Assembly: GCA_022599915.1 (NCBI GenBank)
Contig: JAHZLH010000052.1
Span: forward strand, 1 to 64,000
Source: Actinomycetes bacterium
GTDB taxonomy: Bacteria > Actinomycetota > Actinomycetes > S36-B12 > GCA-2699445
Length of the DNA: 64,000 nt
Reading direction: 5' to 3'
The notes beneath the pieces are model-generated. The model was not told the DNA's origin. It ran no database searches and saw only the letters and a program-made list of their open reading frames with translations. Below, piece after piece: positions 9,114 to 17,427 of this stretch. The translations under genes and the position numbers were made by a program. The first letter of the stretch is position 1, and every line of letters begins with the position of its first letter.

Positions 9114-10369
9114 TGGCTAGGTCTGCCAAGAATCTCGTTAGTGAAAGCGCCTGGCTGCGCGGACTACCTCGCGAGGTCAAAGTTCTCGCTGCGATTGCCT
9201 TCTGCGTCGCGCTAGGTTTCGGAATCGTAGTGCCGTCAATCCCGATTTATGCGGTGTCGTTTGGTGTCTCGGCTGTGCTTGCGGGCGCGGTGGTCAGTGT
9301 CTTCGCGTTGGCCCGGCTGATTTCATCCCCCGTTGCTGGTGCTTTCGTCGATCGCATCGGCGAACGGCGCGTGCTCACCACCGGACTAGTGATCGTTGCC
9401 TGCTCCAGCGTGCTGGCGGGACTGGCCCAGAACTACCCGCAGCTATTGATTTTGCGCGGCCTAGGCGGCATTGGCTCCAGTATGTTCACCGTCTCGGCAA
9501 TGGCGTTGACTCTCAAAGTCGCTCGCCCAGAACAGCGCGGTCGGGCAGCAGGAGCCTTTCACGGTGGCTTCTTGATTGGCGGCGTAGCCGGACCAGCAGT
9601 TGGCGGCGCCGTTGTTGCAATTTCGCTGCGGGCACCGTTCTTTGTCTACGCCGTGACTTTGGCCGTGGCCGCACTGATTGCATGGCGACTGCTGCCGCCT
9701 GCGCCCGGCAAGGAGGATCCCACCAGCAGCGATCAAGCCCAGTTGGCAGCGGATCATCCACCGCCCACACTCGGGCAGGCGCTGCGAGATCGAGCCTTTC
9801 TCGCAGCATTGGCAGGCAACCTCACAAACGGCCTAGTCACCTTCGGGCTCCGCAGCAGTCTGGTGCCGCTCTTCGTCGTACTGGGACTGCGGGAAGATGC
9901 CACGTTGTCGAGCATCGGGTTCCTCGTCGCAGCTGGCACCCAGGCAGTGCTGCTGCTTCCCGCGGGTCGACTGGCCGACACCAACGGTCGAAAACGCGCG
10001 CTGATACTGGGGACAGCGTTGACACTGCTGGGGATGCTGGCGTTAGTCATCGCGGGCAGCAGCGTAATGTTCCTGACCGCCATGGCTATCAGCGGACTAG
10101 CCGGCGCCTTCATGGGATCCGCGCCCGCGGCGATAGCAGGAGACGTCGTCGGGCCGTCCGGGAAAGGGACAGTGATCGCGGTATTCCAGATGACCGCCGA
10201 CCTGGGCGCCATCATTGGCCCGTTGCTCGCCGGACTGCTGGCGGACCAACTGGGCTTCGCGCCCGCCTTTGCCATCGGCGCTGCCACTGCGGCACTCGCA
10301 CTTGCCCTAGCCGCGGTAATGCCGGAGACGTTGCACCGGGCCCGGCAGACGCACCCGCGCGACGGGTAA
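9113..10369 (+). CDS. Major facilitator superfamily transporter, probable drug or metabolite efflux
   Basis: The 418-residue protein has about 12 hydrophobic segments in two halves separated by a hydrophilic loop near residue 205-225. In the first half, GAFVDRIGERRVLTTG (loop 2-3) is the MFS motif A region, and GRAAGAFHGGFLIGGVAGPAVGG (as shorter blocks) resembles the motif C antiporter signature of DHA-type drug exporters. The second half repeats it with GRLADTNGRKRALILG. The ATG at 9113 shares one base with the gatD stop, so it is probably co-transcribed with murT-gatD. Substrate cannot be inferred. A role in envelope export would be only a guess from position. Confidence 0.88.
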   Translation: MARSAKNLVSESAWLRGLPREVKVLAAIAFCVALGFGIVVPSIPIYAVSFGVSAVLAGAVVSVFALARLISSPVAGAFVDRIGERRVLTTGLVIVACSSVLAGLAQNYPQLLILRGLGGIGSSMFTVSAMALTLKVARPEQRGRAAGAFHGGFLIGGVAGPAVGGAVVAISLRAPFFVYAVTLAVAALIAWRLLPPAPGKEDPTSSDQAQLAADHPPPTLGQALRDRAFLAALAGNLTNGLVTFGLRSSLVPLFVVLGLREDATLSSIGFLVAAGTQAVLLLPAGRLADTNGRKRALILGTALTLLGMLALVIAGSSVMFLTAMAISGLAGAFMGSAPAAIAGDVVGPSGKGTVIAVFQMTADLGAIIGPLLAGLLADQLGFAPAFAIGAATAALALALAAVMPETLHRARQTHPRDG

Positions 10370-10538
10370 GTCCCGACCGGCAGTTGTCTCAGCCACGCTG
10401 CAGCCGCGGTCGACCCAAATCAAGCGATCCGAGCGAAAAAACTCACCGGATTCCGTTTGAAATGTCGTTTCTTGGCAAGAACCAGCTGAAAGCAAACAAC
10501 GCAGTGCTCACACCGGGCACCAGCAACGAGGAGGCAAG

Positions 10539-10652
10539 ATGGTCAAGTTCGTTATTTCGCAGGGCGGAATGCCCAGCCTGCCAATCGCGACCTACGACAA
10601 CATCGACCCGTGGTACGCCGGTAAATCTGGCAACAGAAATCCCGGCGACTAG
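10539..10652 (+). CDS. Possible 37-residue small protein with a strong ribosome site
   Basis: Within the 340-base gap between the MFS gene and msrA, an ATG at 10539 is preceded by GAGGAGG at optimal spacing. It opens a 37-codon frame beginning MVKFVISQGGMPSLPIA and ending at TAG 10650-10652. The peptide contains Tyr/Asp/Trp residues (TYDNIDPWYAG) and no membrane segment. I do not recognise it. The Shine-Dalgarno match is the only positive evidence, and a second overlapping frame (ATG 10462) spans the same bases, so this could be chance. The remainder of 10370-10718 shows nothing clear. Confidence 0.35.
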   Translation: MVKFVISQGGMPSLPIATYDNIDPWYAGKSGNRNPGD

Positions 10653-10718
10653 ACCGAAGAGTGCCGGTCCGACGCCAATCGGGATGCACGCGAGACGAAT
10701 CGCGGCCACAATATGGGG

Positions 10719-11375
10719 ATGTCGTTCTTCGGATTTCGCCGGCCCGAGATGGTCGATCAGGAACATGCCTTACCTGGTAGGGACACAGACATCCTCACCG
10801 GGTCACCAACCCACACCATCTTGGGAACACCGCTGAAATGCCGCGAATCCTTCCCCGATGACTGGAAGAACATCTACCTCGGCATGGGATGTTTCTGGGG
10901 TGCGGAGCGACGACTGTGGCGACTGCCGGGAGTCTTCACCACGGCTGTCGGCTATGAGGGTGGCTACACCCGTAATCCCACGTATGAGGAGGTGTGCACC
11001 GGACAAACCGGGCACACCGAAACGGTTCAAGTGGTCTACGATCCTGGCCAACTGCCGCTGTTCGACATTCTCAAAGTGTTCTGGGAAAACCACGACCCGA
11101 CGCAGGGCTACCAGCAGGGCAACGACGTGGGTACCCAGTACCGCAGCGCGATCTACTGGACCACGCCTGAGCAGCGGGACATCGCCATTCATACCCGCAA
11201 TGTTTACCAGTCAGTGCTCACTGCCGCTGGACTCAACCCGATTACCACCGACATTGAGCCGGCTGCGGAGTGGCCATTCTTCTATGCTGAGGATTACCAC
11301 CAACAATATCTGGACAAAAATCCGAACGGCTACGACTGTCACGCCAACACCGGATACGAACTGCCCGCTCTGTAG
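10719..11375 (+). CDS. msrA: Peptide methionine-S-sulfoxide reductase MsrA
   Basis: MsrA reduces methionine-S-sulfoxide in proteins, using thioredoxin. The ATG at 10719 gives 218 residues and an N terminus (MSFFGFRRPE...ALPGRDT) like the extended E. coli type, which supports this start over 10713. The active-site block is LGMGCFWGAERRLW with Cys58. VGYEGGYTRNPTYEEVCTG, HTETVQVVYDP and FWENHDPTQGYQQGNDVGTQ follow in family order. The C terminus has GYDCHANTGYELPAL with one probable resolving cysteine. No msrB is adjacent. It stands alone, with gaps on both sides. Confidence 0.96.
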   Translation: MSFFGFRRPEMVDQEHALPGRDTDILTGSPTHTILGTPLKCRESFPDDWKNIYLGMGCFWGAERRLWRLPGVFTTAVGYEGGYTRNPTYEEVCTGQTGHTETVQVVYDPGQLPLFDILKVFWENHDPTQGYQQGNDVGTQYRSAIYWTTPEQRDIAIHTRNVYQSVLTAAGLNPITTDIEPAAEWPFFYAEDYHQQYLDKNPNGYDCHANTGYELPAL

Positions 11376-11670
11376 GACTTATCCCAGTTCGAGTGCATAT
11401 CAGGGCACCCCAAGAAATCGGCCATCTCCGGGCAGATTGTTCAAGGCAACCAGCCGCATCCGCTTAGATCCAGTCATCGCCCACTCGCCGCAGCAGCGGC
11501 GCTACTCGACGGTGCACCCCGCCGCTGGTCGGCATGATGAGCAGATCTCGTTGATGCTGACCAACATCATCACGTTGCGCAACATCGCACCCATCGGGTC
11601 CACTCCGCACAGATTCGATTCCACTCTATGGATGTGTCTCACCCGAGGACAACCTGTTCGCCTGAGTCAA
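11376..11670. other. Intergenic region, no gene supported
   Basis: Nearly 300 bases between the msrA stop and the convergent secreted-protein gene. An open frame crosses the segment but begins as an alternative frame inside msrA and shows no domain. No clear hairpin with a T tract was found. Confidence 0.4.
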
Positions 11671-13011
11671 TCAGAGCGGTAACGTCTTGATGAAAATGTG
11701 ACCATTTCCATCGTGGCCGCCCTCGACGAGGTTCGTCGCGTAGGAGGAGAAGACGATGCGAGTGCTGTCAGGAGACCACCACGCCGCCGGGTACATGGAG
11801 TCCACGCCCTGATCGGCTTGCTCACCTGCAGCATTCGTCGACACCAACTCCACCTCCCCAGTAGCCAACGTCTTCACAAACACCTGGAAGAAGCCGTTGG
11901 TGCCGTCGACAAGGTTCGTCGCCCATGAGCCAAATGCAACACGAGAGCCATCCGGAGACCACATGAGACTGGATGAGTAACTATCGGCTTGCTCACCTGC
12001 AGCATTCGTCGACAGCAACTCCACCTTCCCAGTAGCCAACGTCTTCACAAACAACTGGTCACTGCCGTTGGTGCCGTCGACAAGGTTCGTCGCCGACGAT
12101 GTGAATGCAACACGAGAGCCGTCCGGAGACCACACCGGACTGGATGAGTAACCATCGGCTTGCTCACCAGAGGACGAGGCGGATACGAGGGTCACCTTGC
12201 CTGGTTGGGGCAGGCTCACCCGGGAGCTTGCGTCAGAAAAATTAGAGAGGCCTACCCCATTGATCGCTGCAATCCGGAATCGATAGTTGGTGAATTCCAT
12301 CAGATCTCCTACCGCGTAGGTAGTGGCGGGGCTTTCGGTGTCGGCCACGGTAGTCGTCCATCCGGCCCCAAGATTGGCCTGCACTCGGTACCCGGTGATT
12401 TCGCTACCACCATCAGCGGTCGGTGCGTTCCATGACACGAGAACCCGATCGTTATCGATGGTTGCGGACACGCCGGTGGGTGCGTCAGCCACAGTCTTGA
12501 CCGGTATCGGACTGTTAGTGGGGGTCGGACTGTTAGTGGGGGTCGGACTGTTAGTGGGGGTCGGACTAGTTGGCGCTTGCGCGGGTTGGGTGAACGTGAC
12601 CGTGATCGTCTTGCTGGTCACACTTTTCACACGACGAGGCTTCACCAACTGGGTCCGTAGCTTCACGGTCGGCTTGTTCGGCAGCTTCACCTGCTTGCGA
12701 TACTTGCCCTTCTTGTTGGTCTTGGCCTTACTAACGGTGACCCACTTTTTGGCCTTTTTACGTTCAATGATGACCCTGGCTTTTGCCACCGGCTTCTTCT
12801 TGACCTTCGCCGCGCCCTTGATCATCACCGCATCACCGGTAACGGGATTGACTTTTGGGCCTTTGATAGTCAGTTTGATACTCCCGCGTTTGCCTGCTTC
12901 CACCGCAGCAGCACTGCCGCCAGCGTCTGCCGCCAGCGCTGTACCCGTTGGGGCGATAAGTCCCGCCCCTAACGCCAAAACACCAGCAGTTGCAAAAAGA
13001 ACGCGTCGCAT
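11671..13011 (-). CDS. Secreted protein with a fibronectin type III domain and PD40/TolB-like propeller repeats
   Basis: The ATG at 13011, with GGGGGAT upstream, begins a Sec signal peptide (MRRVLFATAGVLALGAGLIA, cleavage near ALAADA). Residues ~40-130 form a basic Ig-like region (KVNPVTGDAVMIKGAAKVK, KKKPVAKARVIIERKK). A Pro/Thr/Ser linker is built from repeated TPTNSP. An FnIII domain follows (DAPTGVSATIDNDRVLVSWN, ~190-280). Three PD40-like repeats carry WSPDGSRVAF twice and WSPDSTRIVF once, each with ATNLV(D/E)G. Three repeats are too few for a whole propeller, so it may be truncated or oligomeric. It is probably cell-surface or extracellular; the ligand is unknown. A similar architecture appears at 60610-62487. 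Confidence 0.78.
   Translation of the reverse strand: MRRVLFATAGVLALGAGLIAPTGTALAADAGGSAAAVEAGKRGSIKLTIKGPKVNPVTGDAVMIKGAAKVKKKPVAKARVIIERKKAKKWVTVSKAKTNKKGKYRKQVKLPNKPTVKLRTQLVKPRRVKSVTSKTITVTFTQPAQAPTSPTPTNSPTPTNSPTPTNSPIPVKTVADAPTGVSATIDNDRVLVSWNAPTADGGSEITGYRVQANLGAGWTTTVADTESPATTYAVGDLMEFTNYRFRIAAINGVGLSNFSDASSRVSLPQPGKVTLVSASSSGEQADGYSSSPVWSPDGSRVAFTSSATNLVDGTNGSDQLFVKTLATGKVELLSTNAAGEQADSYSSSLMWSPDGSRVAFGSWATNLVDGTNGFFQVFVKTLATGEVELVSTNAAGEQADQGVDSMYPAAWWSPDSTRIVFSSYATNLVEGGHDGNGHIFIKTLPL
12509..12562. repeat. Three tandem copies of an 18-base repeat inside a coding linker
   Basis: GGACTGTTAGTGGGGGTC is repeated three times without change. On the minus strand it encodes the SPTPTN units of the Pro/Thr linker between the Ig-like and FnIII parts of the secreted protein. 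Identical DNA copies point to recent slippage expansion. Confidence 0.85.
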
Positions 13012-13259
13012 GGAAATATCCCCCGCCTGTTGTCGGTAACAACGGCTGCCCTCTCGCAACCGTCTGCACAATCATCGGCAGCGCGCAGCAAGGAATTGAC
13101 CCTCGAAACAAAAAAACCGAAAGAATACCGACAGATGGAGAAGAACTTCACGGTTTTCTCTCCCGAAAGATTCGAAAATCGCTACTCGCTCTTGTCGCAT
13201 GTCCACCCTGTGGTCCCTAGTGACTACCCGCAACTCTCCCGTCATCCCTCATTCCGAAC
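13012..13259. other. Intergenic region upstream of the secreted propeller gene
   Basis: A 248-base segment, locally richer in A and T than its surroundings (for example the A-rich stretch around 13105-13130), between the secreted protein start and the DUF1801 stop. It probably carries the promoter of the secreted protein. No operator or RNA can be named. Confidence 0.4.
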
Positions 13260-13721
13260 CTACTGCGATTCTCGCGTGCTACTGCTGCGGATGCGCTCGT
13301 AGCTGGACAGGTACGTCGGAACATCGATAGCAGCCACTGCGTCTGCCACCACATCTAGCGGTAGATCCGCCAAGTTCCGGAAGCGGACGCAGGATTTGCC
13401 GATGTCCATGCGCTTGCCGGTCTCCCGATAAGCCTGCTCAAACCGTTCCCGCTCCCCTTCATCCGCGTAGATCGAATGAAGGTATAGCGCCATGTGCCGC
13501 TTTTGCGATGCCAAGGCAGCGAACATCAGCGGTTGCCCGTTGTAGGTGTCGGGGTAGGTGGCTAGCGGAATCTCATAAGTGATCATTCCCCAGTTCATGA
13601 CCTCAACCACGCCGTCGGGCAGGTTCGCCAAGACGACGTCGCGGACCCGAGCTACGGCCTCGCGCCGATCTTCAGGTAGTTCGGCTAGGTACTCATCCAC
13701 CGTCTCGGCATCGCTGCGCAT
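13260..13721 (-). CDS. DUF1801 family protein (YdhG-like fold)
   Basis: A 153-residue cytosolic protein of the DUF1801 family. Visible features are a helical N terminus (TVDEYLAELPEDRREAVARV), the core NWGMITYEIPLATYPDTYNG (~43-62), ASQKRHMALYLHSIY (~71-85) and GKSCVRFRNLADLP near the C terminus. Relatives have been compared with frataxin-like or iron-handling proteins on fold grounds, but biochemical function is not established. It stands alone between the secreted propeller gene and the divergent L,D-transpeptidase. No export signal is present. Confidence 0.8.
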   Translation of the reverse strand: MRSDAETVDEYLAELPEDRREAVARVRDVVLANLPDGVVEVMNWGMITYEIPLATYPDTYNGQPLMFAALASQKRHMALYLHSIYADEGERERFEQAYRETGKRMDIGKSCVRFRNLADLPLDVVADAVAAIDVPTYLSSYERIRSSSTRESQ

Positions 13722-13881
13722 ACGACCACGCTACTCCGATGACCCTTCGACTCTCAGCGAACGTCAACCCTCGACTGCGCCCCCTCCGGTGACTGGCGGC
13801 CTTCATCAGGATCTTGACCCGTGCCGGTCTGCTTCCGAGAACGCGATGCGAAAGCGGACAGCGGTGTTCTAGCCTGGGGGT

Positions 13882-14811
13882 ATGCGGCTGCTTGTTTCTA
13901 CTCTGGCTGGTGCGGTCAGCGCTGGCCTGCTGATCACAGCGCCCATGGCTGCCCATGCTGCCGAACCCGATCCGACAGCGACCAGCCCCACCGCCCAACA
14001 GCCGGTGCAGATCACCGCACCAGAGCGATTCCGCGGCCGCTACCTCGCCACCGGCACGTTGCGTCTAGCCGTCAGCCCGGCAGCATACGCCGGAGCGATC
14101 GAGGTCACCGACTGGAAAGGGCAACCACTCGCTCAGACCACGGCCGATGCTGGCCAAGCCGTACTCAAGGTGCCGGCGCAGCGACTCGGCGATGTCCGCC
14201 TGCGGATCAACGTCACGGAAACGGCCGAGTTCACCGCAGCCACAGCCCGCACGGTCATGAACAGCAAAGGGACACGACTTTCACCCGGCGATCGCAGCCC
14301 GGTAGTGAAGCCACTGCTGCGAAAACTGAAGCAACTGAACTTCTTGATTCCCGGCGTTGGCTCTCGATTCACTCGGGCTAGCAGCGATGTCGTTATGGCA
14401 TTCCAAAAGACGCATGAACTGCGGCGTACTGGCCGCATGAACGCCGAGACCTGGCAGACCCTCGCCAAAGCTCGGCCAGTGAAGTCTCGCTACTCCGGCA
14501 ATGGCACGCATCTAGAAATCGACAAGACTCGCCAAATCATGATGCTGGTGCGAAACGGCGAAGTGAAAGCAACCTTGCATGTCTCCACTGGCAAAACCGG
14601 AAATACTCCGGAAGGACGATTCCGAATCTTCGCCAAAGGGATCGGCTACCTCTACAAGTTCATGCCGTTCCTCGGCAACTACGGAATCCACGGCTACGTG
14701 CCTGTTCCCAAGCAGCCGGCCTCCGCTGGATGCATCCGGGAACCTATGTGGGCGGCTGACTATTTCTACAACCGCAGTCGAGTGGGAACTGTTGTGCACG
14801 TCTACCGATAA
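13882..14811 (+). CDS. Secreted L,D-transpeptidase (YkuD) with a peptidoglycan-binding domain
   Basis: This protein would form 3-3 crosslinks, or attach proteins, in the cell wall outside the membrane. The 309-residue product starts with a signal peptide (MRLLVSTLAGAVSAGLLITA, cleavage near AHAAEP). It has an N-terminal beta-rich region, a peptidoglycan-binding domain (GDRSPVVKPLLRKLKQLNFL ... VVMAFQKTHELRRTGRM, ~135-185) and a C-terminal YkuD domain (HLEIDKTRQIMMLVRNG). The catalytic motif is GIHGY (His270) followed by SAGCIR (Cys284). Both catalytic residues are intact. The ATG is well placed, and no operon partner is seen. Confidence 0.92.
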   Translation: MRLLVSTLAGAVSAGLLITAPMAAHAAEPDPTATSPTAQQPVQITAPERFRGRYLATGTLRLAVSPAAYAGAIEVTDWKGQPLAQTTADAGQAVLKVPAQRLGDVRLRINVTETAEFTAATARTVMNSKGTRLSPGDRSPVVKPLLRKLKQLNFLIPGVGSRFTRASSDVVMAFQKTHELRRTGRMNAETWQTLAKARPVKSRYSGNGTHLEIDKTRQIMMLVRNGEVKATLHVSTGKTGNTPEGRFRIFAKGIGYLYKFMPFLGNYGIHGYVPVPKQPASAGCIREPMWAADYFYNRSRVGTVVHVYR

Positions 14812-14875
14812 CCAACAGTCGAGACATCCATCACGTGTCCTGCAGCCGGGGCGACTCGGCCGCTACCGGGGATGA

Positions 14876-15250
14876 CTAATCGTCGATGTGAACAACCCCT
14901 GCGGCCATCAGCGCATCCAAGAAGCCCAATTTTTCGTCGCGGGGTGGCCCAGCCTGTTCCGGCAGGACGACGTCCGATAGGTCGACGATTTCCGCCACTG
15001 GTCGCGTTCCGTCAATCCGATCCCAGACCTCGCCATGCGGGCCGGATAGGTCGAACTGCGAGAAGTCCTGCGGCGCCAGCAACGTGCGTGATCCGCCAAC
15101 TTCAGCCTCCACCGCGTCGGGTGACCTAGTCAGCACCACTTCATCGCGGAGTTCACTACCGAGATCGACAGACACAAAGTTTTCGGGGGAAGCTGCGGGC
15201 ATGGCTAAAGGGTAAAGCGGTTCGAATCCCGGCGGGGCGGAATCAGACAA
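14876..15250 (-). CDS. Small PqqD-like / RiPP-recognition-element-like protein, orphan
   Basis: The 124-residue protein is not clearly recognised. Its second half reads like a PqqD winged helix: a two-strand beta region (VSVDLGSELRDEVVLTRSPD, GSRTLLAPQDF), then GPHGEVWDRIDGTRPVAEIV, which matches the family pattern of Trp-x-x-(I/L)-D-G-x-R-x-x-x-E-(I/L), and a closing LGFLDALMAAGVVHIDD. PqqD domains bind leader peptides of ribosomal natural products, but no precursor, radical SAM or cyclodehydratase gene is nearby. It is divergent from the crotonase-like gene, with only 22 bases between the starts. Fold assignment is tentative. Confidence 0.55.
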   Translation of the reverse strand: MSDSAPPGFEPLYPLAMPAASPENFVSVDLGSELRDEVVLTRSPDAVEAEVGGSRTLLAPQDFSQFDLSGPHGEVWDRIDGTRPVAEIVDLSDVVLPEQAGPPRDEKLGFLDALMAAGVVHIDD

Positions 15251-15272
15251 TCGGCAGCGGTAGGGTCACGAC

Positions 15273-16055
15273 GTGCCCTCTGATGACATTTTGATGGAAA
15301 CCCACGGTGGCGCGGTTCATCTGATCCTGAATCGCACTGCCAAAGCCAACGCGTTGACGCAACAGATGTGGGAGGAACTACCCCAGCTCATCGAGTACGC
15401 CCAAAATCAGCCGGGGACTCGGGCATTGGTACTGCGCTCGGCCACCGACGAGGTGTTCTGTGCGGGTGCTGATGTCGCGGAGTACCGCGCCAATGCTGGT
15501 GGCGTCGAATGGGGTATGGCCAACCATCAACGGGTAACCCGCGCGACGAATGCCCTCGCTGATTGCAGCCTCGCCACCATCGCTCGGATTGCGGGACCCT
15601 GCGCCGGTGGCGCGGTAGGCCTGGCCACGGCGTGTGACTTCCGACTGTGTTCCCGCGACAGTTTGTTTTCCATCCCACCTGCCCGGCTTGGGCTGGTCTA
15701 TCCGCAAGCGGATACGGCTCGCTTGGTCGACCTGATCGGCCCCAGTGCAGCCAAGCGCCTGTTGCTCACTGCCGCCCGGGTGGACACGCAATGGGCTGAG
15801 CGAGTGGGCTTGGTCGACGAGGTAGTCCATCTGGAGGACCTCGACGCCGCGGTGGACCAGTTGGTGGCCCAGATCGGTGCGGGTGCCCCGGTTTCTATCC
15901 GAGCTATGAAACGAACGATTGGACTCGCCCTCGCGGGATTGCAGTCGGAAAACGCCGAGACTGAAGAACTGTTGACTATCGCGCTGCAGCATCCCGATCA
16001 CGCCGAAGGAACAGCGGCTTTCTTGGAGCGGCGATCGCCGAGATTCTCCGAATGA
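15273..16055 (+). CDS. Crotonase-fold (enoyl-CoA hydratase/isomerase family) protein lacking the usual catalytic glutamates
   Basis: A 260-residue crotonase-superfamily protein starting at GTG 15273. The oxyanion-hole regions are present (KANALTQQMW and FCAGADVAEY), as are CDFRLCSRDSLFSIPPARLG and the C-terminal helices. In enoyl-CoA hydratases the helix after the second oxyanion turn reads GGGCELAL and the next block (P)E(x)LG. Here they read GGAVGLAT and PARLG, so both acid/base Glu positions are Gly and Ala. It may be an isomerase, thioesterase or hydrolase-type member, or a non-catalytic one. It overlaps the SGNH hydrolase gene by 4 bases. Confidence 0.85.
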   Translation: MPSDDILMETHGGAVHLILNRTAKANALTQQMWEELPQLIEYAQNQPGTRALVLRSATDEVFCAGADVAEYRANAGGVEWGMANHQRVTRATNALADCSLATIARIAGPCAGGAVGLATACDFRLCSRDSLFSIPPARLGLVYPQADTARLVDLIGPSAAKRLLLTAARVDTQWAERVGLVDEVVHLEDLDAAVDQLVAQIGAGAPVSIRAMKRTIGLALAGLQSENAETEELLTIALQHPDHAEGTAAFLERRSPRFSE

Positions 16056-17065
16056 TTCCTGCCAATAGCGCTCACGTCGGCCGCATCGTGCGAGCCGCGA
16101 TGTTGGGTGGTGGCGGTCTACTAGGAGTGGGTGCGGCGACTGCTGGTGTACTCGCGGTGCAGACCCAACTGGCTCGCCGCACGATTGGTCCGCGTACTAG
16201 TTCCGCCCCCTACGCAGATGGACGCTATGGCCGAGCGAAGGGCACTTCGGTGCGGCTGGTGATGATGGGAGACTCCGTTGCGGCCAGTCTGGGCGCTGAC
16301 ACGCCGCACGACACTGTCGGGGCAGTCTTGGCCTCCTTGGTCGCGGAATACGACAATCGCGAAGTAGTACTGAACAGCATGGCTAAGGTTGGGGCCCGCT
16401 CCAGTGACTTACGCGATCAGGTGGCACAGGCATTGCACGTTCGGCCGCATGTCGCCGTCATCATCATCGGTGGCAATGACGTAACCCACGCAGTACGACC
16501 ACAGATGTCGGTCCGGCTGCTTGCTGAGGCCGTACAACTGCTGCGCGATGCTGACGTGCAGGTGGTCGTCGGTACCTGCCCCGACTTAGGAACGGTGCAA
16601 CCGATTCGACCACCGCTGCGTTGGGTGGCACGACGACTTTCCCGCACCCTCGCCGCAGCACAAACTGTGGCCGTGGCAGAAACCGGAGGGCGGGCAGTAT
16701 CACTGGGAGACCTGCTGGGGCCCGAGTTCAGTCGGCGGCCGGGGCAACTCTTCAGCGCCGATAGGTTCCATCCGTCAACGGAGGGTTACCAGGCGGTGGC
16801 CCAGGCATTGGCACCGTCGGTGCTAGCTGCGCTGACTCGCGGTGAGAGTGGTGAAGTACTCCCCGAAGTGCTCTCGCCGAGTGCTGAGTTGCCACCCGAT
16901 ACAGCCGACGCAGTAGCACCAATGACCGAAGCAGCCGTCGCCGCCACCGCCCGACCGGGAACTGAAGTACGCGCGGCACCAAGCACGCCCTCCTCACCGG
17001 CCGCTCGGACCGGCTGGGGGGAACTGCGACAACTACCGGCTGGAAAGTCAGACTCTTCGCGTTAG
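16052..17065 (+). CDS. SGNH/GDSL-family hydrolase, membrane-anchored or secreted
   Basis: The 337-residue protein has an N-terminal hydrophobic segment (AAMLGGGGLLGVGAATAGVL, ~15-34), so the enzyme probably faces outside. The SGNH blocks are in order: block I MMGDSVAASLGAD (Ser nucleophile ~76), block III IIIGGNDVTHAV (Asn), and block V SADRFHPSTEGY (Asp and His). Such enzymes de-esterify lipids or cell-wall polysaccharides; the substrate here is unknown. A low-complexity Ala/Pro/Thr tail of ~70 residues follows the catalytic domain. The start overlaps the crotonase-like gene by 4 bases, which suggests co-expression. Confidence 0.88.
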   Translation: MIPANSAHVGRIVRAAMLGGGGLLGVGAATAGVLAVQTQLARRTIGPRTSSAPYADGRYGRAKGTSVRLVMMGDSVAASLGADTPHDTVGAVLASLVAEYDNREVVLNSMAKVGARSSDLRDQVAQALHVRPHVAVIIIGGNDVTHAVRPQMSVRLLAEAVQLLRDADVQVVVGTCPDLGTVQPIRPPLRWVARRLSRTLAAAQTVAVAETGGRAVSLGDLLGPEFSRRPGQLFSADRFHPSTEGYQAVAQALAPSVLAALTRGESGEVLPEVLSPSAELPPDTADAVAPMTEAAVAATARPGTEVRAAPSTPSSPAARTGWGELRQLPAGKSDSSR

Positions 17066-17131
17066 CCCCGCCACTAACTGCCACCGGCAGTAGGCTGATG
17101 GCATCGACGCACCACCCAGGCTGGAGGGCCG

Positions 17132-17362
17132 ATGACGCTACACCACTCCGAAGAGACCCATCGACAGTTGGTCGAGCGCATCCCCGATGCAACCGGCAAG
17201 GACCTGAATGAGTGGTACACGGTTTTGGAAGCCGGGCCCGGGCTCTCCCGATTCGATGAGCGGGTGAACTGGTTGCGCGGCGAGTTTGAACTGTCGCATG
17301 GCCAAGCCACGGCCATCGTGCACGAGTACGACAAGACGAGAGCGGCCAGGAAACTGTCCTGA
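17132..17362 (+). CDS. DUF4287 family small protein
   Basis: A 76-residue soluble protein with GGAGGG ahead of the ATG. It matches the DUF4287 pattern: TGKDLNEWYTVLEAGP (~21-36), a middle FDERVNWLRGEFELSHGQA (~41-59) and AIVHEYDKTRAARK at the end. DUF4287 often sits alone or in front of DUF5655 domains; its role is unknown. The stop codon lies inside a strong hairpin (17338-17370) that probably ends transcription for this gene and, from the other side, for the convergent Bax-inhibitor-1 gene. Confidence 0.85.
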   Translation: MTLHHSEETHRQLVERIPDATGKDLNEWYTVLEAGPGLSRFDERVNWLRGEFELSHGQATAIVHEYDKTRAARKLS

Positions 17363-17370
17363 CCGCTCTC
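17338..17370. terminator. Bidirectional hairpin terminator between convergent genes
   Basis: GAGAGCGGCCAGGA (17338-17351) pairs with TCCTGACCGCTCTC (17357-17370), giving a 14-base stem with one mismatch and a 5-base loop. It overlaps the DUF4287 stop codon. It has no long T tract, as is usual in high-GC actinobacteria. Confidence 0.8.
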
Positions 17371-17427
17371 GGTTGACTTACCTGACTATATTTGTCGCTG
17401 CTGCGGCGACGGCTAGTCGACTGTCCG

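Noticed and set aside
9682-10836. A 384-codon plus-strand open frame overlapping the MFS gene and the msrA 5' part
   Set aside because: It is Arg/Ser/His-rich with no domain, lies out of frame over a clear transporter, and follows from high GC.
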